Positions 35,808 to 47,208 of a stretch of DNA of 64,000 nucleotides are shown here, one piece after another; within the stretch, counting starts at the first letter, position 1; each line of letters opens with the position of its first letter. The stretch is from Terfezia claveryi (Eukaryota > Ascomycota > Pezizomycetes > Pezizales > Pezizaceae), in NCBI GenBank assembly GCA_015179025.1, contig WHUX01000099.1, positions 124,001-188,000 of the forward strand, given 5' to 3'. A program made the translations under genes and the position numbers. The notes under the pieces are model-generated. The model made no database searches and was not told the origin of the DNA. It saw nothing but the letters and a program-made list of their open reading frames with translations.

Positions 35808-37770
35808 ATGGCCGTCTGCAGATTCTTCCTGGCGGGAAAATGCTCGTATGGCAGCGCCTGCAAATATGAACACCCTGGAGCCCAAGGTAAGTAAGAGAAT
35901 GTCACTAGTCATGTCTTTGCTATCTCGCTATGAATCTGCTTTATTCTGAGCTCTTCGAGCTTGTCATGGGCCCACATATGGAGTACCGAGTTTTTTTTCT
36001 TGAGCTCTTCTCGGTAGGGCAGGAGAAGGGGAGCTTTGATTGGCGGGCACTATGCATGACATCGGCCAGTCGCTCTTTCTGCCCATTTGCTGTTAGGTGT
36101 GTGATAGAAAGGGGTGATTGTTTGATCTGACCATGGGCAAAATCAGATCATGAAGGGTACGTTTGATTCACCTTACCCGGGTTCGAAACGAGCCTCGCGA
36201 CGTTTGAACTGGGCTTTGAGCTTAGCCAGTCTAAATCCTGCGTCTGCACCATCCGGATTCCTCATCCCAACCCCGCAATTTACAACGCCCGAGTTCTGTT
36301 CGAGTCCAAGTCGAGTCTTTCACATTGCGGTGTTGCACGCGGTTTTCAAGAAATTGAGCGATAAGATCTTTCTAACACCATGTCCCTCCTAAACAGCTTC
36401 ACTGTCTCCGGGGACACTATAACCTTAGATCTAACAAAGGAACGACCAATATGGCGACTATCTAGCTATGCTCCGGGAAGAGACCCCCCTGCGCAGCTGA
36501 TAGATGGAAAAGATGTCAGCCCGGAGGAGATGAGAGTTCGGGCATATGAATTGAACATGCAGGGAATGGGGCAGCAGTTCGTACGTTCAGACGTGTTCTC
36601 TTCATCTACCATGATTCCCGATAGTAGGGTTGATTTTCTGATGGACTGTGGTGGGAGTAGGCAAATGAAGCAGCACAGCTCGAGGCGACGATAGATACGC
36701 AGATCAATAATATCCTTCGCGATATACCCGGCGCAGTGAAGTTTATGACGGATGCGAATAAGAATAGGGAAGGCTATCGCTACAAAACACCCAGTGGAAA
36801 AGTAAGCACCACCTACTTGGATCCATCATGTCCAATTCCAGAGGACCTGAGCTATGCGGCTTTACTTTTGGGAATGGTCCGCTAACGGTTAGTATCAGGA
36901 TCTATCAACACCAACTGCTCCTGCATCAGCATTTGGCGCACCTGCCCAACCCACTTCTGCCTTTGGAGCCCCAGTAGCTCCCTCATCGGCATACGGACAA
37001 CCTACAAGTGCCTTTGGAGTACCAACACAACCCACATCAGCATTCAGACAACAACAACAGCCAACCTTAGCTTTCGGGCAACCTGCTCAACCTGTATCCG
37101 CCTTTGGTGCTCCTGCCCCGGCATTTGCAACAAAGACGCCGGCGTTTGGACAGTCCTCAATGGGTGGTTCTACAATTACCCCTACATTTGGACAACCAGC
37201 ATTCGGCAAACCAGCATTCGGGCAGCCAGCATTCGGACAGCCAGCATTCGGAGTTACAGCCACTCCAGCAGCAGCAAATACAACAACTCCTGCATTTGGA
37301 CAAACAGCATTTAGTAATGCTGCACCTACATCTGCGTTTGTGGGGCAACAACAGCCTCAGGGTGCATTTGGTACGACGACACACCCAACGCCAGCATTTG
37401 GAAAACTGGCATTTGCTACTCCGGCATTTGGGCAGACAGCGAATCCATTTGCTGCAGCAGGGCAACTGCAAGCGGCAAATCCATTCACACAAACACAACA
37501 GCCCTCGACACCCACGATAGGGACGTTTGGTCAGCCGGTCAATGCGTTTGCTAGTCCTGTGCAACAGCAGGCACCTGTACCTGCATTCTCCCAACCTCAG
37601 CAGCAACAACCAGTAGCTGCGTTCTCTCAGCCACAGCAGCCTGTGAGCGTATTCGCCACATTAACAGCAGCAGCCCCGACACCAGCATTCGGACAACTGG
37701 CAAACACTTTCGCGCCACAGTCCCCAGCGGGACAGGCACCGCAAAGTGCGTTTGGCCAGACAGCGTTTAC

Positions 37771-37812
<42 letters not shown>

Positions 37813-38098
37813 ACAGCAGCAACAGCAGCAACAACAGCAACAACAGCAACCGAGGAGTGCATTTGGTGGCGGTGGTGCAGGGCCATTTGGGAATCTATTG
37901 AACCCACAATTGGAGGTACCAGCTGTGACAATGGCTGGTGGTGAAAGTGCGGCTGGTGGAGGTGCTGTGCCTGCAGGTGGGAAATGGGATGATCCACCGA
38001 TTCAGTACACGAAGGAGGAACTAGAAGAGTTTATGGCAGCGACATTTACGTTGGGGAAGATTCCGCTTGTGGCCCCCCCGCCGGAAATGTGTCGTTGA
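35808..38098 (+). CDS. CCCH-type FG nucleoporin (Nup42/Amo1 family)
   Basis: Proposed exons are 35808-35890, 36397-36580, 36661-36801 and 36899-38098, 535 aa. Exon 1, too short to stand out, encodes MAVCRFFLAGKCSYGSACKY then EHPG: a C-x8-C-x5-C-x3-H zinc finger. Exon 2 has the family core LTKERPIWRLSSYAPGRDPP followed by AQL, and exon 3 continues NEAAQLEATIDTQINNILRD. Exon 4 is made of AFGQ/AFGA repeats with a long Gln tract, then ends KEELEEFMAATFTLGKIPLV and APPPE. Nup42/Amo1 sits on the cytoplasmic face of the pore in mRNA export (with Gle1/Dbp5). The join of exon 1 to exon 2 needs a 506-nt intron with donor GTAAGA and acceptor AACAG, preceded by a CTAAC branch site; a small extra exon could hide there. 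Starting at the ATG at 36380 instead would lose the zinc finger. Confidence 0.82.
37772..37849 (+). repeat. CAG/CAA repeat encoding a poly-Gln tract
   Basis: Roughly 26 consecutive Gln codons mixing CAG and CAA inside the last exon of the FG nucleoporin. The mixture of synonymous codons suggests selection for the tract or old age, but its length is likely variable. Confidence 0.9.
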
Positions 38099-39754
38099 GA
38101 TTTGAGAGGAATAGGCTGGGCTGAGTTTGGTTGTGGGCTGCAAGGGGAGGGGTGCATACGGAGGAATTTGGAAACACTGAGTATGGGTTGGATTTTCCGA
38201 GCTTTGAATTGGGGAATTTTTTTGCACGGAAGTTTGAATTGCCGAGATATTGTTCTGGAACATGCCAACCTGTCCGTGGAGAAACAGTTAAGACTATCGA
38301 GGAGAAAGTGGATTGGATAAGCAAATTTATCTGGCATTGTCACAATCTACTGTACTATACCATGGACGGTGTTCAGGTTTATTTTCTGCATTTTAGGTGT
38401 CAAGCTTACTGTTTGGGTCGTTTGGTATTCTTTTCAATTTTTTTTTTTTGAAAGTGTACTACTGTATACTTATCCCACCAGCGCAAGGGGTTATACGGTT
38501 ATACGCCGTGCGTCGGTCGGCCAAGGACCTCAGGTAAACAGCATCAGTTGTCCATAATTCAAATGGTGGCACCTTTCTTTACGCATTTCCGTCAGGTTAT
38601 CACGCGCTCACAAATAAAATAGAATCTTCAAGATCCCACTGCGTTAGGGAAGATACGTTTCATGTGAATACAGCACCACAATGGAAACACCGTAGGTATA
38701 CATATACAAGCTCAAGGGTATAAACGCTACGTAACAAGAGTAACAGAATGTTCCCATCATTGGAATAATATTCATCACTCCCATATTTTGCATCTTTCGA
38801 ACTTCTGTGGCTACGTTGGCCATTTCTGTTGTCGCACCAATAGTCCATTCGCTGTGCTTGTCAGAGAAGCGGATAATATATCGAAGTGCTATCTGAAAAC
38901 AACTTAAATACGAATAAAAAAAATGTAAGCTATTTGAATATTGCTGTGACAGATTGGTACTAAGTTGATGAATTTGCTAATGTTGCTTGTGGTTCAGTGC
39001 TGTGCTTCCCGATGCAGGAAAAGCATATTTTTTATATATATTTATAAATACTCAACTCGAGGGAGAGCATACATGTGGCTGATTCACTGAAAGCATTCTC
39101 ATTTTGCCGAGGCTAGTGTCCTCTAATTTTGCTGTTGATATGGATATAGATGCTAGGTAAAGTCATGTTCTACACCGTATTACTTTAGCGATTGCTTCTA
39201 TGACGGGTTTTTAGCCCTGGCTCGTTATACCACCGCCGCCCGAGTACTAAATACACCTCCAAAAGGAAACACCACCACCATCTCCTATTACTCCTCCGGA
39301 AGAGACCACCGTCTGTCTCTCTGGGACCACGCTCAATCTGCAGGGAGCAAGGAGGCGTTAGTCCTACAATTGAGAAGGTCACTCTTATGGAGGGGACAAT
39401 CTGGCAGTGGTTAGGGCGGGTCCGGAAAGAATCATCATGGGATCTCGGAATTTAGATGTCCCCCCTAATATGACGCGAAGTTTGGCTGTGGTTGAGAAGC
39501 TACAGTATGGGAAGGAATAGACAAACCCCCCCGCTTCTCTTCCTCCGCGGCACCCTCAACCTATATGTACAGTATGTGGTTTACCCTGAACATGTTAGAG
39601 TATACAGTGTATGTACCCCACATTATCCTATGCACGATTAAATGCATCTATCCCTAGAGTCAATATTACTTTAAAGCACCACAGGCGCTGTACAGTTTCA
39701 GTGTATCGAAGCTCTTCATGGTCCCCCTAGCGGGGCCGCATAGGAGTAACAAGT

Positions 39755-39786
<32 letters not shown>

Positions 39787-41248
39787 TGAAATCAGGGTAT
39801 CTTGCAACTGTACTAAGACTATGCTCTACAACATAATTACCCTCACATTCGACCAAAATCAAGCGTGGCCTCCCTGAAGACACCCTTCCAATCTCTACCG
39901 CTCTAATAGACCTCTAATAGACTGAAGATGGCGCCAATGACCTCATGATCACCAGAAGGCCTCAACCCAGCATCTTATACCGTAGAAATCTTTTACCTTC
40001 ACATTCCTTGCCATCTTTCATAACTCTCCCTGTAGTGCCGCTTTGACATGAATATGATATCGGACTATATGCAAGCTCTACAATAATATAAATAGGGAAT
40101 AAGTGGCAGCATGGTAATTTGAACGTTGATTTTTTTGATTTTTCTTTTTTTCCTAAAGCTAGAATGGACCAGGCATACGAGTCAGTCGAACAAATATCAT
40201 ACCCGTTCTAAAATTTCTGCCTCGCATCCATTGACTTATAGTGTTCAGTTACATAGGGTGAGTACATATCGCTTCCACTTGAATTTCTAATAATAGGGGA
40301 AAAATTAAAGGTAAATAAAAGAATTCCGAGGTGTACTATGCATTGGACGGCCAGCGAGTCCTAGTCAAAAATGGGGAAAATTGAGGGAATTCAAGGGGAA
40401 TGCTATTTGTGATTTTGAAAATACATAATGTTTTTTTTTTGGGGGGGGATTCATGATGTTAAAGCTATCTGAAATAGTTATAATTGCAAATATCAGTGTC
40501 GTGCTATGTAGATACTGCCTATTTCGGACACAGGCCGAGAAATTACTCAACACCCCCCCCCCCCCCTCCCCTTCTCTTCTGATAACCAAAATTCCGACCG
40601 CGAGACTAACCGAGAGCCTCTATACGGTATCAGATGCTATGCGTCGGATTATCGTGAAGTTTGACTGCGGGATTGATTTTTTTTTCAATGAGGTCGAGCG
40701 TCTCTCTTCACACTTTTTTTTTTATTTTTTATTTTTTTTTTAAAAAAAATTTAGACAATAATATATGTTTTTTTATTTTGTTTGGATGCTGTGTTCACAA
40801 CAAAACCAAATTGATCACCCACGATGCCCTATGCAAAGGGTGAATTCCTATACTCCTATACTCTAGGAGCAGCAGTAGCAGCAGCAGCAGCAGCGGTGGC
40901 AATGGCAATGGCAAATGGCAAGGCAAAAAAGGGAGTTGACCCGCTGATTGAATTCCTTACTTCCATGTATATAATTCTCATCGGCGGTGCACCCCCCCCA
41001 AAAAAAAAAAAAAAAAAGAACCTCATATCTGGGGTTTATGGCCAACTATACCGGCTATAACGATAGTGGGCTATCGCCGAGAAACGCGAATACATGACGC
41101 GAATAACATGATGAAAATCAACATCACTTCGACGAAAGAAATGCAGCACGACGTGCCCGCCAAACAGAAAGCTGTCAACAACCCCGATCCGCAAGCAATC
41201 CACTCCTATTCCCTCGATTCCCCCTCCCCCCCCCCCCGCGCCAACACC
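38099..41248. other. 3.1-kb gene-free stretch with many homopolymer runs
   Basis: No gene recognised. It contains a run of 27 A (39759-39785), C and T runs near 40430-40570 and 40680-40750, a GCA/GCAGCA tract near 40868-40900 and a C13 run at 41225-41237 just upstream of MTQ2. Such runs are likely to be poorly sequenced. Confidence 0.55.
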
Positions 41249-42012
41249 ATGCTGCCCACCCCCACCACCGCCCACCTAACCTTTACTCACATCTACAACC
41301 CCTCTGAAGACACCTACCTCCTCCTAGACACCCTTTCCTCCCCCTCCCAAACCACCTTCCTCTCGCAGCACTTCCCCCCCAACACCCCCACACCCCTCGT
41401 CCTCGAAATTGGCTCTGGCTCCGGCATCATAACCTCCTTCATCACCAGCCATGCCCTCACCATCTTCTCCCGGCCAGACCTCCTCCTCCTCACCACTGAT
41501 ATCTCCCACCACGCCTCTCTCGCAACTCCCACCACCGTTCTCCACAATCCCCCCTACCCAATTGCTCAAGCGGCTTATTCCTCGACTCCCTCACCACAGA
41601 TCTCAGTTCCCCCATGCGTCGGGGGGTAGTCGACGTCCTAATCTTCAACCCGCCCTACGTACCCACCGACACCATCCCATTCACCTCCCCCACCGCATTC
41701 TCCAATCTCTCAACACGGTCTAGCTTCGACCAGGAGTCGTATTACCTAGAACTCACGTACGCGGGGGGAGAGGATGGGATGGGGACTACGAATCGGTTGT
41801 TGGAGGGCCTGGATGAGGCTTTATCTCCTAGGGGAGTGTTATACCTGCTGTTATGCGCGCAGAATAGGCCTGAGCAGGTAGCGGAGAGATTAAGAACAGG
41901 CGGGTACGGAGGGGATGGAGGTGGAGGGACTCTGTGGAAGGTGGAGAAAGTAGGGAGTAGTGGGTTGAGAGCGGGATGGGAGGTGTTGAGTATTTGGAGA
42001 GTGTGGCGGTAG
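41249..42012 (+). CDS. MTQ2: eRF1 glutamine methyltransferase catalytic subunit Mtq2, apparent frameshift
   Basis: The start MLPTPTTAHL and IYNPSEDTYLLLDTL, then the SAM-binding LVLEIGSGSGIITSFI, and, in a different frame, GLFLDSLTTDLSSPMRRGVV and the catalytic NPPYVPT, together form the Mtq2/HemK2 family. With Trm112 it methylates the GGQ glutamine of eRF1. The reading must pass from one frame (start at 41249) to another (open to the stop at 42010-42012) between about 41500 and 41570. One missing C in the C6 run at 41549-41554 would join them; no GT-AG intron of believable size does. So the gene is either broken or mis-sequenced here. Total length (~254 codons) fits the family. Converges on the fumarate reductase gene. 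Confidence 0.85.
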
Positions 42013-42677
42013 AAACGGGAAGAGTGGGGGGGGGAGGGTTGAAGAGGGAGTTTCGGTTTATGAAATGTAAATATAGGGGCTCTCGGGTTTTGGTTTACCC
42101 TGAAATTTTAGAGCAAGAAGAAATGGGTCACACGACAATCCAAAATGCTACTGCTCAATATTTAAACAAATCCACAAACACAGGATAGTCCTCCTCCATT
42201 AGTCCTCACCGATTGATTGAGTATCAAATAAACTCCATCTTCAAAACTCGTTCGTTCTTATTTTGTTGGCGTCATTTTTTTTTTTTTTTTTGGGGGGGGG
42301 CGGTAAAGGGGCAGTGGGGAACCAAAATGGGTTGTGGGTACATGACAGTGGTAGGTACCTACTGTACATATATTCTTTTTCTACCAAGGCAAAAAGTGGA
42401 CGAGAGCATTTTTGAGGAATTGGAAATATAAGTGGAGTTAGGAAGGGTTATTGCTTTCCTCACTTTGTATTTCAAGATTGTTTGCAAGGTCCCTCTTCAA
42501 GATTGTTTGCAAGGTCCCTCTCCAAAAGTGCTCTGCCCCACGAGCTGTTAATAATTCAATTCAAATAACAAACAAAAGTTATAAAGAAAGGAGATATGAT
42601 ATACAATGCCCGTGACAACTTTGAGCACAATGCAACTCCCATATACACAGACTCCGCATCCTATACTTGATAAATTT
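42013..42677. other. Intergenic, convergent MTQ2 / fumarate reductase
   Basis: 665 bp between converging genes. It contains a T17/G9 run near 42279-42301 and two direct copies of a 25-nt unit beginning TTCAAGATTGTTTGC (about 42472-42521). No gene seen. Confidence 0.55.
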
Positions 42678-44820
42678 TTACAAGTTCAACTTAGGATCAG
42701 TCCCCTTGATCCTGCCGATAACCGTCGCCGGCGCATACTTTGGTATCACTTCATCATCATGCAACATTTCAAACTCTTCGGTTGCCTCCCTGCCGGCAAA
42801 ATTCATGATGGCATTTGCTCCACCTGGGTGGTCTTCCATGAAGTCTGTAAAACCAAACATCAGCTTCCATAACTTCTACCCTGAGACCAAGCGCTGCAAC
42901 CTACTGGTGAGATCCATGACAACACCCTTAACAACGACCCAGCAGTCGCTTTTCTTGTTGTGTTTCGAAACATCCTCCATGGTATACTCCTTCCCAGGAA
43001 TAGTAAACTTCTTAGGATCCTTTGGCTTAGCAACAGTTCCAGGGTCCTTTCCCTCACCGCTGAGGACAGCGTGAGCAGCAGTTTGCCTACCTGGTTGCTC
43101 CTGCTTTGCACCAGAAGCCGCAGATCCAGTCCAATCAACAGTGATGCGGCCTGGGTTGGATGGATCAATGTGCAGTGAGATCTGTCCTAACCGCTGCTGA
43201 GCAGTCGATGTAGCTCCGCTAAGGACAGCTCGGAACTGGTATTGCGAGGCAGAATCACCAGCTACTCGTCCGTAGACGACGCATCCCAATAATGAAGAAC
43301 CACCAAGACGATTCGCGCCGTGGACACCGCCAGCCACCTCACCACAAGCATACAGTCCCTCAAATGGCGTGCCCTCAGAGTTAAGAACCTCAGACTTGTC
43401 GTTGATCTCGATACCACCCATGGTGAAGTGGAGCACTGGTTCCATTAATGCAACATGGAAATCATCGTTAATGTCGAATGGAGTGTTGTGGAAGAACTTC
43501 TTTCCATATGGATCCTTGATCTTGCCTGCAGCAATATCATTGTAATTTTGGAAAGCACTCTGCAACTTCTCGGGGGTGCAACCAATCTCCTTAGCCAGTT
43601 GCTGTCCAGTCATCTTCTTCATCAACCCACGGCCAGAGTAATGTCTAGTGTGGAAATCTAACACCTTGGAAGCCTTGCTATTCAGCACTAATCGAATTGG
43701 GAACTTGTTCTTGAACATCTCCCCAGAGACATAATCACGGTGGCCAAGCTCATCACAGAACCGATCGCCAGTAGCATTCAATAGAATACCACCCTCACCA
43801 CGGAGAGCCTCAGCCGCCAAGAATTTGGTCTTCGCCTTAGGATCCTTGGGGTCAACGAGACCAGTTGGGTGAACCTGGATCTTGTCCAAATCGATACCGT
43901 TTCCGCCAATAGCCATAACCATTTTCTGTCCATCACCGGTTGCGTGGGAGCCGTTGGTGGTGGACAAGTGGTAAGTGTCAGGCCTGTACTTCTTGATGAA
44001 GGAGGTGTCTGTGAAATCGGCAGCGTAACCACCAGTGGCCAACACGACTGGGCCGTACTCTGTGTATGTCTTGCCCTCGAATTCGTAGTCGACACCAGTG
44101 ATCTTATTCCCCTCCTTGTTGATTTTCTTCACGTTTGCCTTCTTGATGATCTTAACGCGCTCGGGCTGGGACTCGGCGAGCTCCTCGAGCTTTTGCATGA
44201 GAGCATAGGTAATGGCCATACCGGGGAATTTGGCATCGTGACCACGGTGGGTACGCGGTTGTGAGTGACCACTGCGGACACGCCGTTAGTAATCCCTCAT
44301 CTCCCCAGGCAGAATCTTAAGCATTGAGTAAGGAAAATAATACCCAAGGCGGGAAACGAGGGTCAGGTCGAGGTTGAAAACCTCCTGTAGCCACTCAATC
44401 GCAGAAGCAGACTTGTAAGTCAGCACCTTAATCAATTCAGGCCTCGCCTTATCACGGGCGGACTTGAGGGTATCGGCATAGAATTGTTGGACAGAGTCCC
44501 GGATTTCCTGGTCAACCTGTGTGCGGGTTAAAGCACCGTTGATACCGGATGTAGCTTTTGTGGAGTTTCCCCCGAAGAAGCCTTGCTCGCCACCAAAGAC
44601 GTCAGGAACTTGATTCGCCTAGGGAATCAAAGATTGCGGAGGAGAATACTCACTCTGCTTGTCTAACACGAGAACATTACCACCCGCCTGGAGGATGGTG
44701 TGGGCAGCACTGAGACCGGATACTGTGGCGAAATAACATCGCAATTAGCTATTGTTCCGACCACTCAGCTGAGAGGGTTTACATACAACCACCACCAACG
44801 ATAATCACCTTTGGGGCCAT
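42678..44820 (-). CDS. OSM1: Soluble fumarate reductase with C-terminal cytochrome b5 domain
   Basis: Five exons, 44820-44787, 44722-44654, 44581-44344, 44271-42905 and 42844-42678, encode 624 aa. The FAD-binding start is MAPKVIIVGGGLSGLSAAH; further family blocks are FFGGNSTKATSGINGA, HSQPRTHRGHD, VVLATGGYAADF, VHPTGLVDP, AEALRGEGGILLN and GEVAGGVHGANRLGGSSLLG, which closes the flavin site. Residues ~545-624 form a cytochrome b5-like heme domain with EDHPGGANAI and LHDDEVIPKYAP, the two heme histidines. The enzyme reduces fumarate to succinate, reoxidising FADH2/NADH (for example for ER oxidative folding under low oxygen in yeast). No presequence is evident, suggesting a cytosolic form. Exon 3's acceptor (CAAG) is the least canonical. 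Fusion to cytochrome b5 is known in other fungi. Confidence 0.93.
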
Positions 44821-45104
44821 TATGTCAGATACGAAGTAATACTCCTTGCAAACAACCCTTCTTCGTCAGGTTCAAGAGAAGGTTAAGTAGCAAAATGGAC
44901 GAAGGGTTTCAAGTGGAGCGGGTGGCGAAAGTGGGGTATTAGTACCACTCCGAGGCGGGGTCTTGTATCAGCGAGGTAAGCCGCGAGCTCGTGGTTATTC
45001 GTCCCGGCCACATGACACACACGCCACTCCAACCAGACTAGCCCCAGAGTATGAACCTACAGTTTTTGACCTAGTACTGATCCGTGATGGTGTAGTGATC
45101 CATG
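44821..45104. other. Fumarate reductase promoter and edge of accessory region
   Basis: Upstream region of the fumarate reductase gene; an open frame from TTG at 44963 runs into the foldback arm and ends at 45226. Its sequence (for example YPGHDTYPEILRWLDFLYRP) is not one I recognise. Confidence 0.45.
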
Positions 45105-46800
45105 TCAACTACCCCGGCCATGACACATATCCCGAGATACTACGATGGCTAGACTTCCTCTACAGACCGGGTAAATTGTTTCCTGACACTCTTGAATATG
45201 CTCTACAATATGCGTACACTAGCTAGTTGGATAACTCATGTGAAGGCATCATATACACCAATCCACCTCGAAAAGGATGTAATTGCCCCCCCCTCTCAGT
45301 GTGACTCTGCCACCTATAGATATTATGAATTAATAAGCCTACATAGTGCCAGCACCTTAACTTAGTATCTATATTTATGTTAGGATGCAATATATAGGCA
45401 TAGGACTATATAGAAAGTCATTATTGTTCGGTACCTATCGTACATAATTCTGCCATTTTGAGCTTTTGGACCATGTCAGCCGGTTTTTCAGTATTTTGAT
45501 CCTTCTCGACCTTTTATATCTTCTGCAGCCTCTTCACCCACTCACTCTATACCACTCCTATACTCATTATGCCCTATGTATCCTGTTATCCCGTAGGCTC
45601 AGTAACTTAGGTCCATTTACTATTGATCAGATAACTGAGCAACCTGGCTACAAAAATAGTATGCCTCTAGCAAGACAATACTGGTAGCAGATATAAGGTC
45701 AATAAAGGTGCACTTCACGATCTTCACCTAGAACAGTGGTCACCTAGAACAGCGGTCTGGAGATATTGAAATAGCTAGAGATATGACATGTAGTATGCAA
45801 ATGATATATTGAATATCCTGTAGCAGAAATGAGATATTGTAGTATCAGACTATATACTAGTAGTCATGCATAAAACAGACTCGAAGGCCTTTCAGGAGTC
45901 ATATATAGAAGAAAATCCATATATCTAGATAGATGTCAAGGTCCCAGCTAGGTCATTATGAGCCGTAATTAAAATATTGCACGAACTGGCAGATGTGGTT
46001 GCTGCAGTAGACAGAGACCTCTAGACTGCAGTAGACAAAGCCTTCTGATTGCAATAAGTGGAGGCCTCTAGACTGCAATAGATGATAAGTGGAGGCCTCT
46101 AGAGTACTATAGACGGAGACTTATAGAGCAGATCCAGAGGTATAGGCTATAGACTTCCAATACCCCCCTTCAGCACATATGGGAGCAGCAGATGTAAATG
46201 GGCATTGACGTTGTTAAAAAATCTTCAAGAAACCTATGATATATATAAGGAAAATCATAGGATAAAATAATCATTGAGGAGCCTAATCAACCCTAATATG
46301 TAGGATATAGGGTAGAAGGTGAGAGTACGCAGGGTATAGAGGATATAGGAGTTGGGCAAGTAGATAGGTAAAGAGGCTGTAGAAGATATAAAAGGTCGAA
46401 GATAATCAAAATACTGAAAAACTGGCTGACATGGTCCGAAAGTACGAAATGGCCAAATTATGCATGATAAGTGCCGAACAATAACGACTTTCTATATAGC
46501 CCTATGCCTATATATTGCATCCTAACATAAATATAGATACTAAGTTAAGGTGCTGGCACTATGTAGGCTTATTAATTCATAATATCTATAGGTGGCGGAG
46601 TCACACTGAGAGGGGGGGGCAATTACATCCTTTTCGAGGTGGATTGGTGTATATGATGCCTTCACATGAGTTATCCAACTAGCTAGTGTGCGCATATTGT
46701 AGAGCATATTCAAGAGTGTCAGGAAACAATTTACCCGGTCTGTAGAGGAAGTCTAGCCATCGTAGTATCTCGGGATATGTGTCATGGCCGGGGTAGTCAT
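45105..46800. mobile_element. Large foldback (inverted repeat) element, ~500-bp arms
   Basis: Positions ~45105-45600 and ~46300-46800 are inverted copies. The outer ~330 bp are almost identical (for example TAGCTAGTTGGATAACTCAT at 45219 matches the reverse strand near 46680), while the inner ~150 bp are more diverged. Between them lie ~700 bp with degenerate ~30-nt tandem repeats built on CCTCTAGACTGCA (46000-46130). Both outer arms keep the same open reading, PGHDTYPEILRWLDFLYRPG through to a stop. No transposase is inside. It may be a MITE-like or foldback transposon, or the inverted ends of a larger element that lost its core. Exact ends and any target duplication are not fixed. Confidence 0.75.
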
Positions 46801-47208
46801 CAGCAAAAAAAATTCTCCATCATGACGCAGCAACTAGTTTTGTTCCACCTGGTGCACCACCAAATTCCTGCTGCCTCTCATGCACCCTGTTCATACTACA
46901 AAATTTCTGCTCCCACTCATGCACCCCATGCGCATCCTCAAAATATATGCTCTACACCTCGAACACCACCAAATTCCCACTGCCTCTCATACACCCTATG
47001 TGCACCCTCAAACTTCAGCAGAAAAAATAAACAAATCTGTATCCGGACGCATCAACTACTTTTATACCATCCCATGTGTTACAATTTTCTGCTTACCTCT
47101 ATACGCCCCTACACATGCCCTCCTAATATTGGCCTGGCACCTGTTTTACATCCGACACTTCACGTTCTTTGTGGCTCTTCTCTCAACTGGTCACAAGTTT
47201 ATTATTTC
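46801..47208. other. Non-coding left flank of the Plavaka transposase
   Basis: 408 bp holding imperfect repeats (CACCAAATTCC-TGCC and CATGCACCC, two to three copies). A CACCTGGTGCACC motif at about 46847-46859 recurs inside the palindrome at 56633-56661. Confidence 0.5.

Noticed and set aside
36176..36200. GGGTTCGAAAC like a tRNA T-loop
   Set aside because: Flanking bases do not pair as a T-arm and no acceptor or D-arm was found upstream.
41536..41570. A short intron in MTQ2 (GTTCTC to CAAG)
   Set aside because: It is 34 nt and leads to the wrong frame.
44963..45226. 87-codon frame as an independent gene
   Set aside because: It begins at TTG, runs into a repeated arm and has no recognised family; kept only as part of the foldback description.
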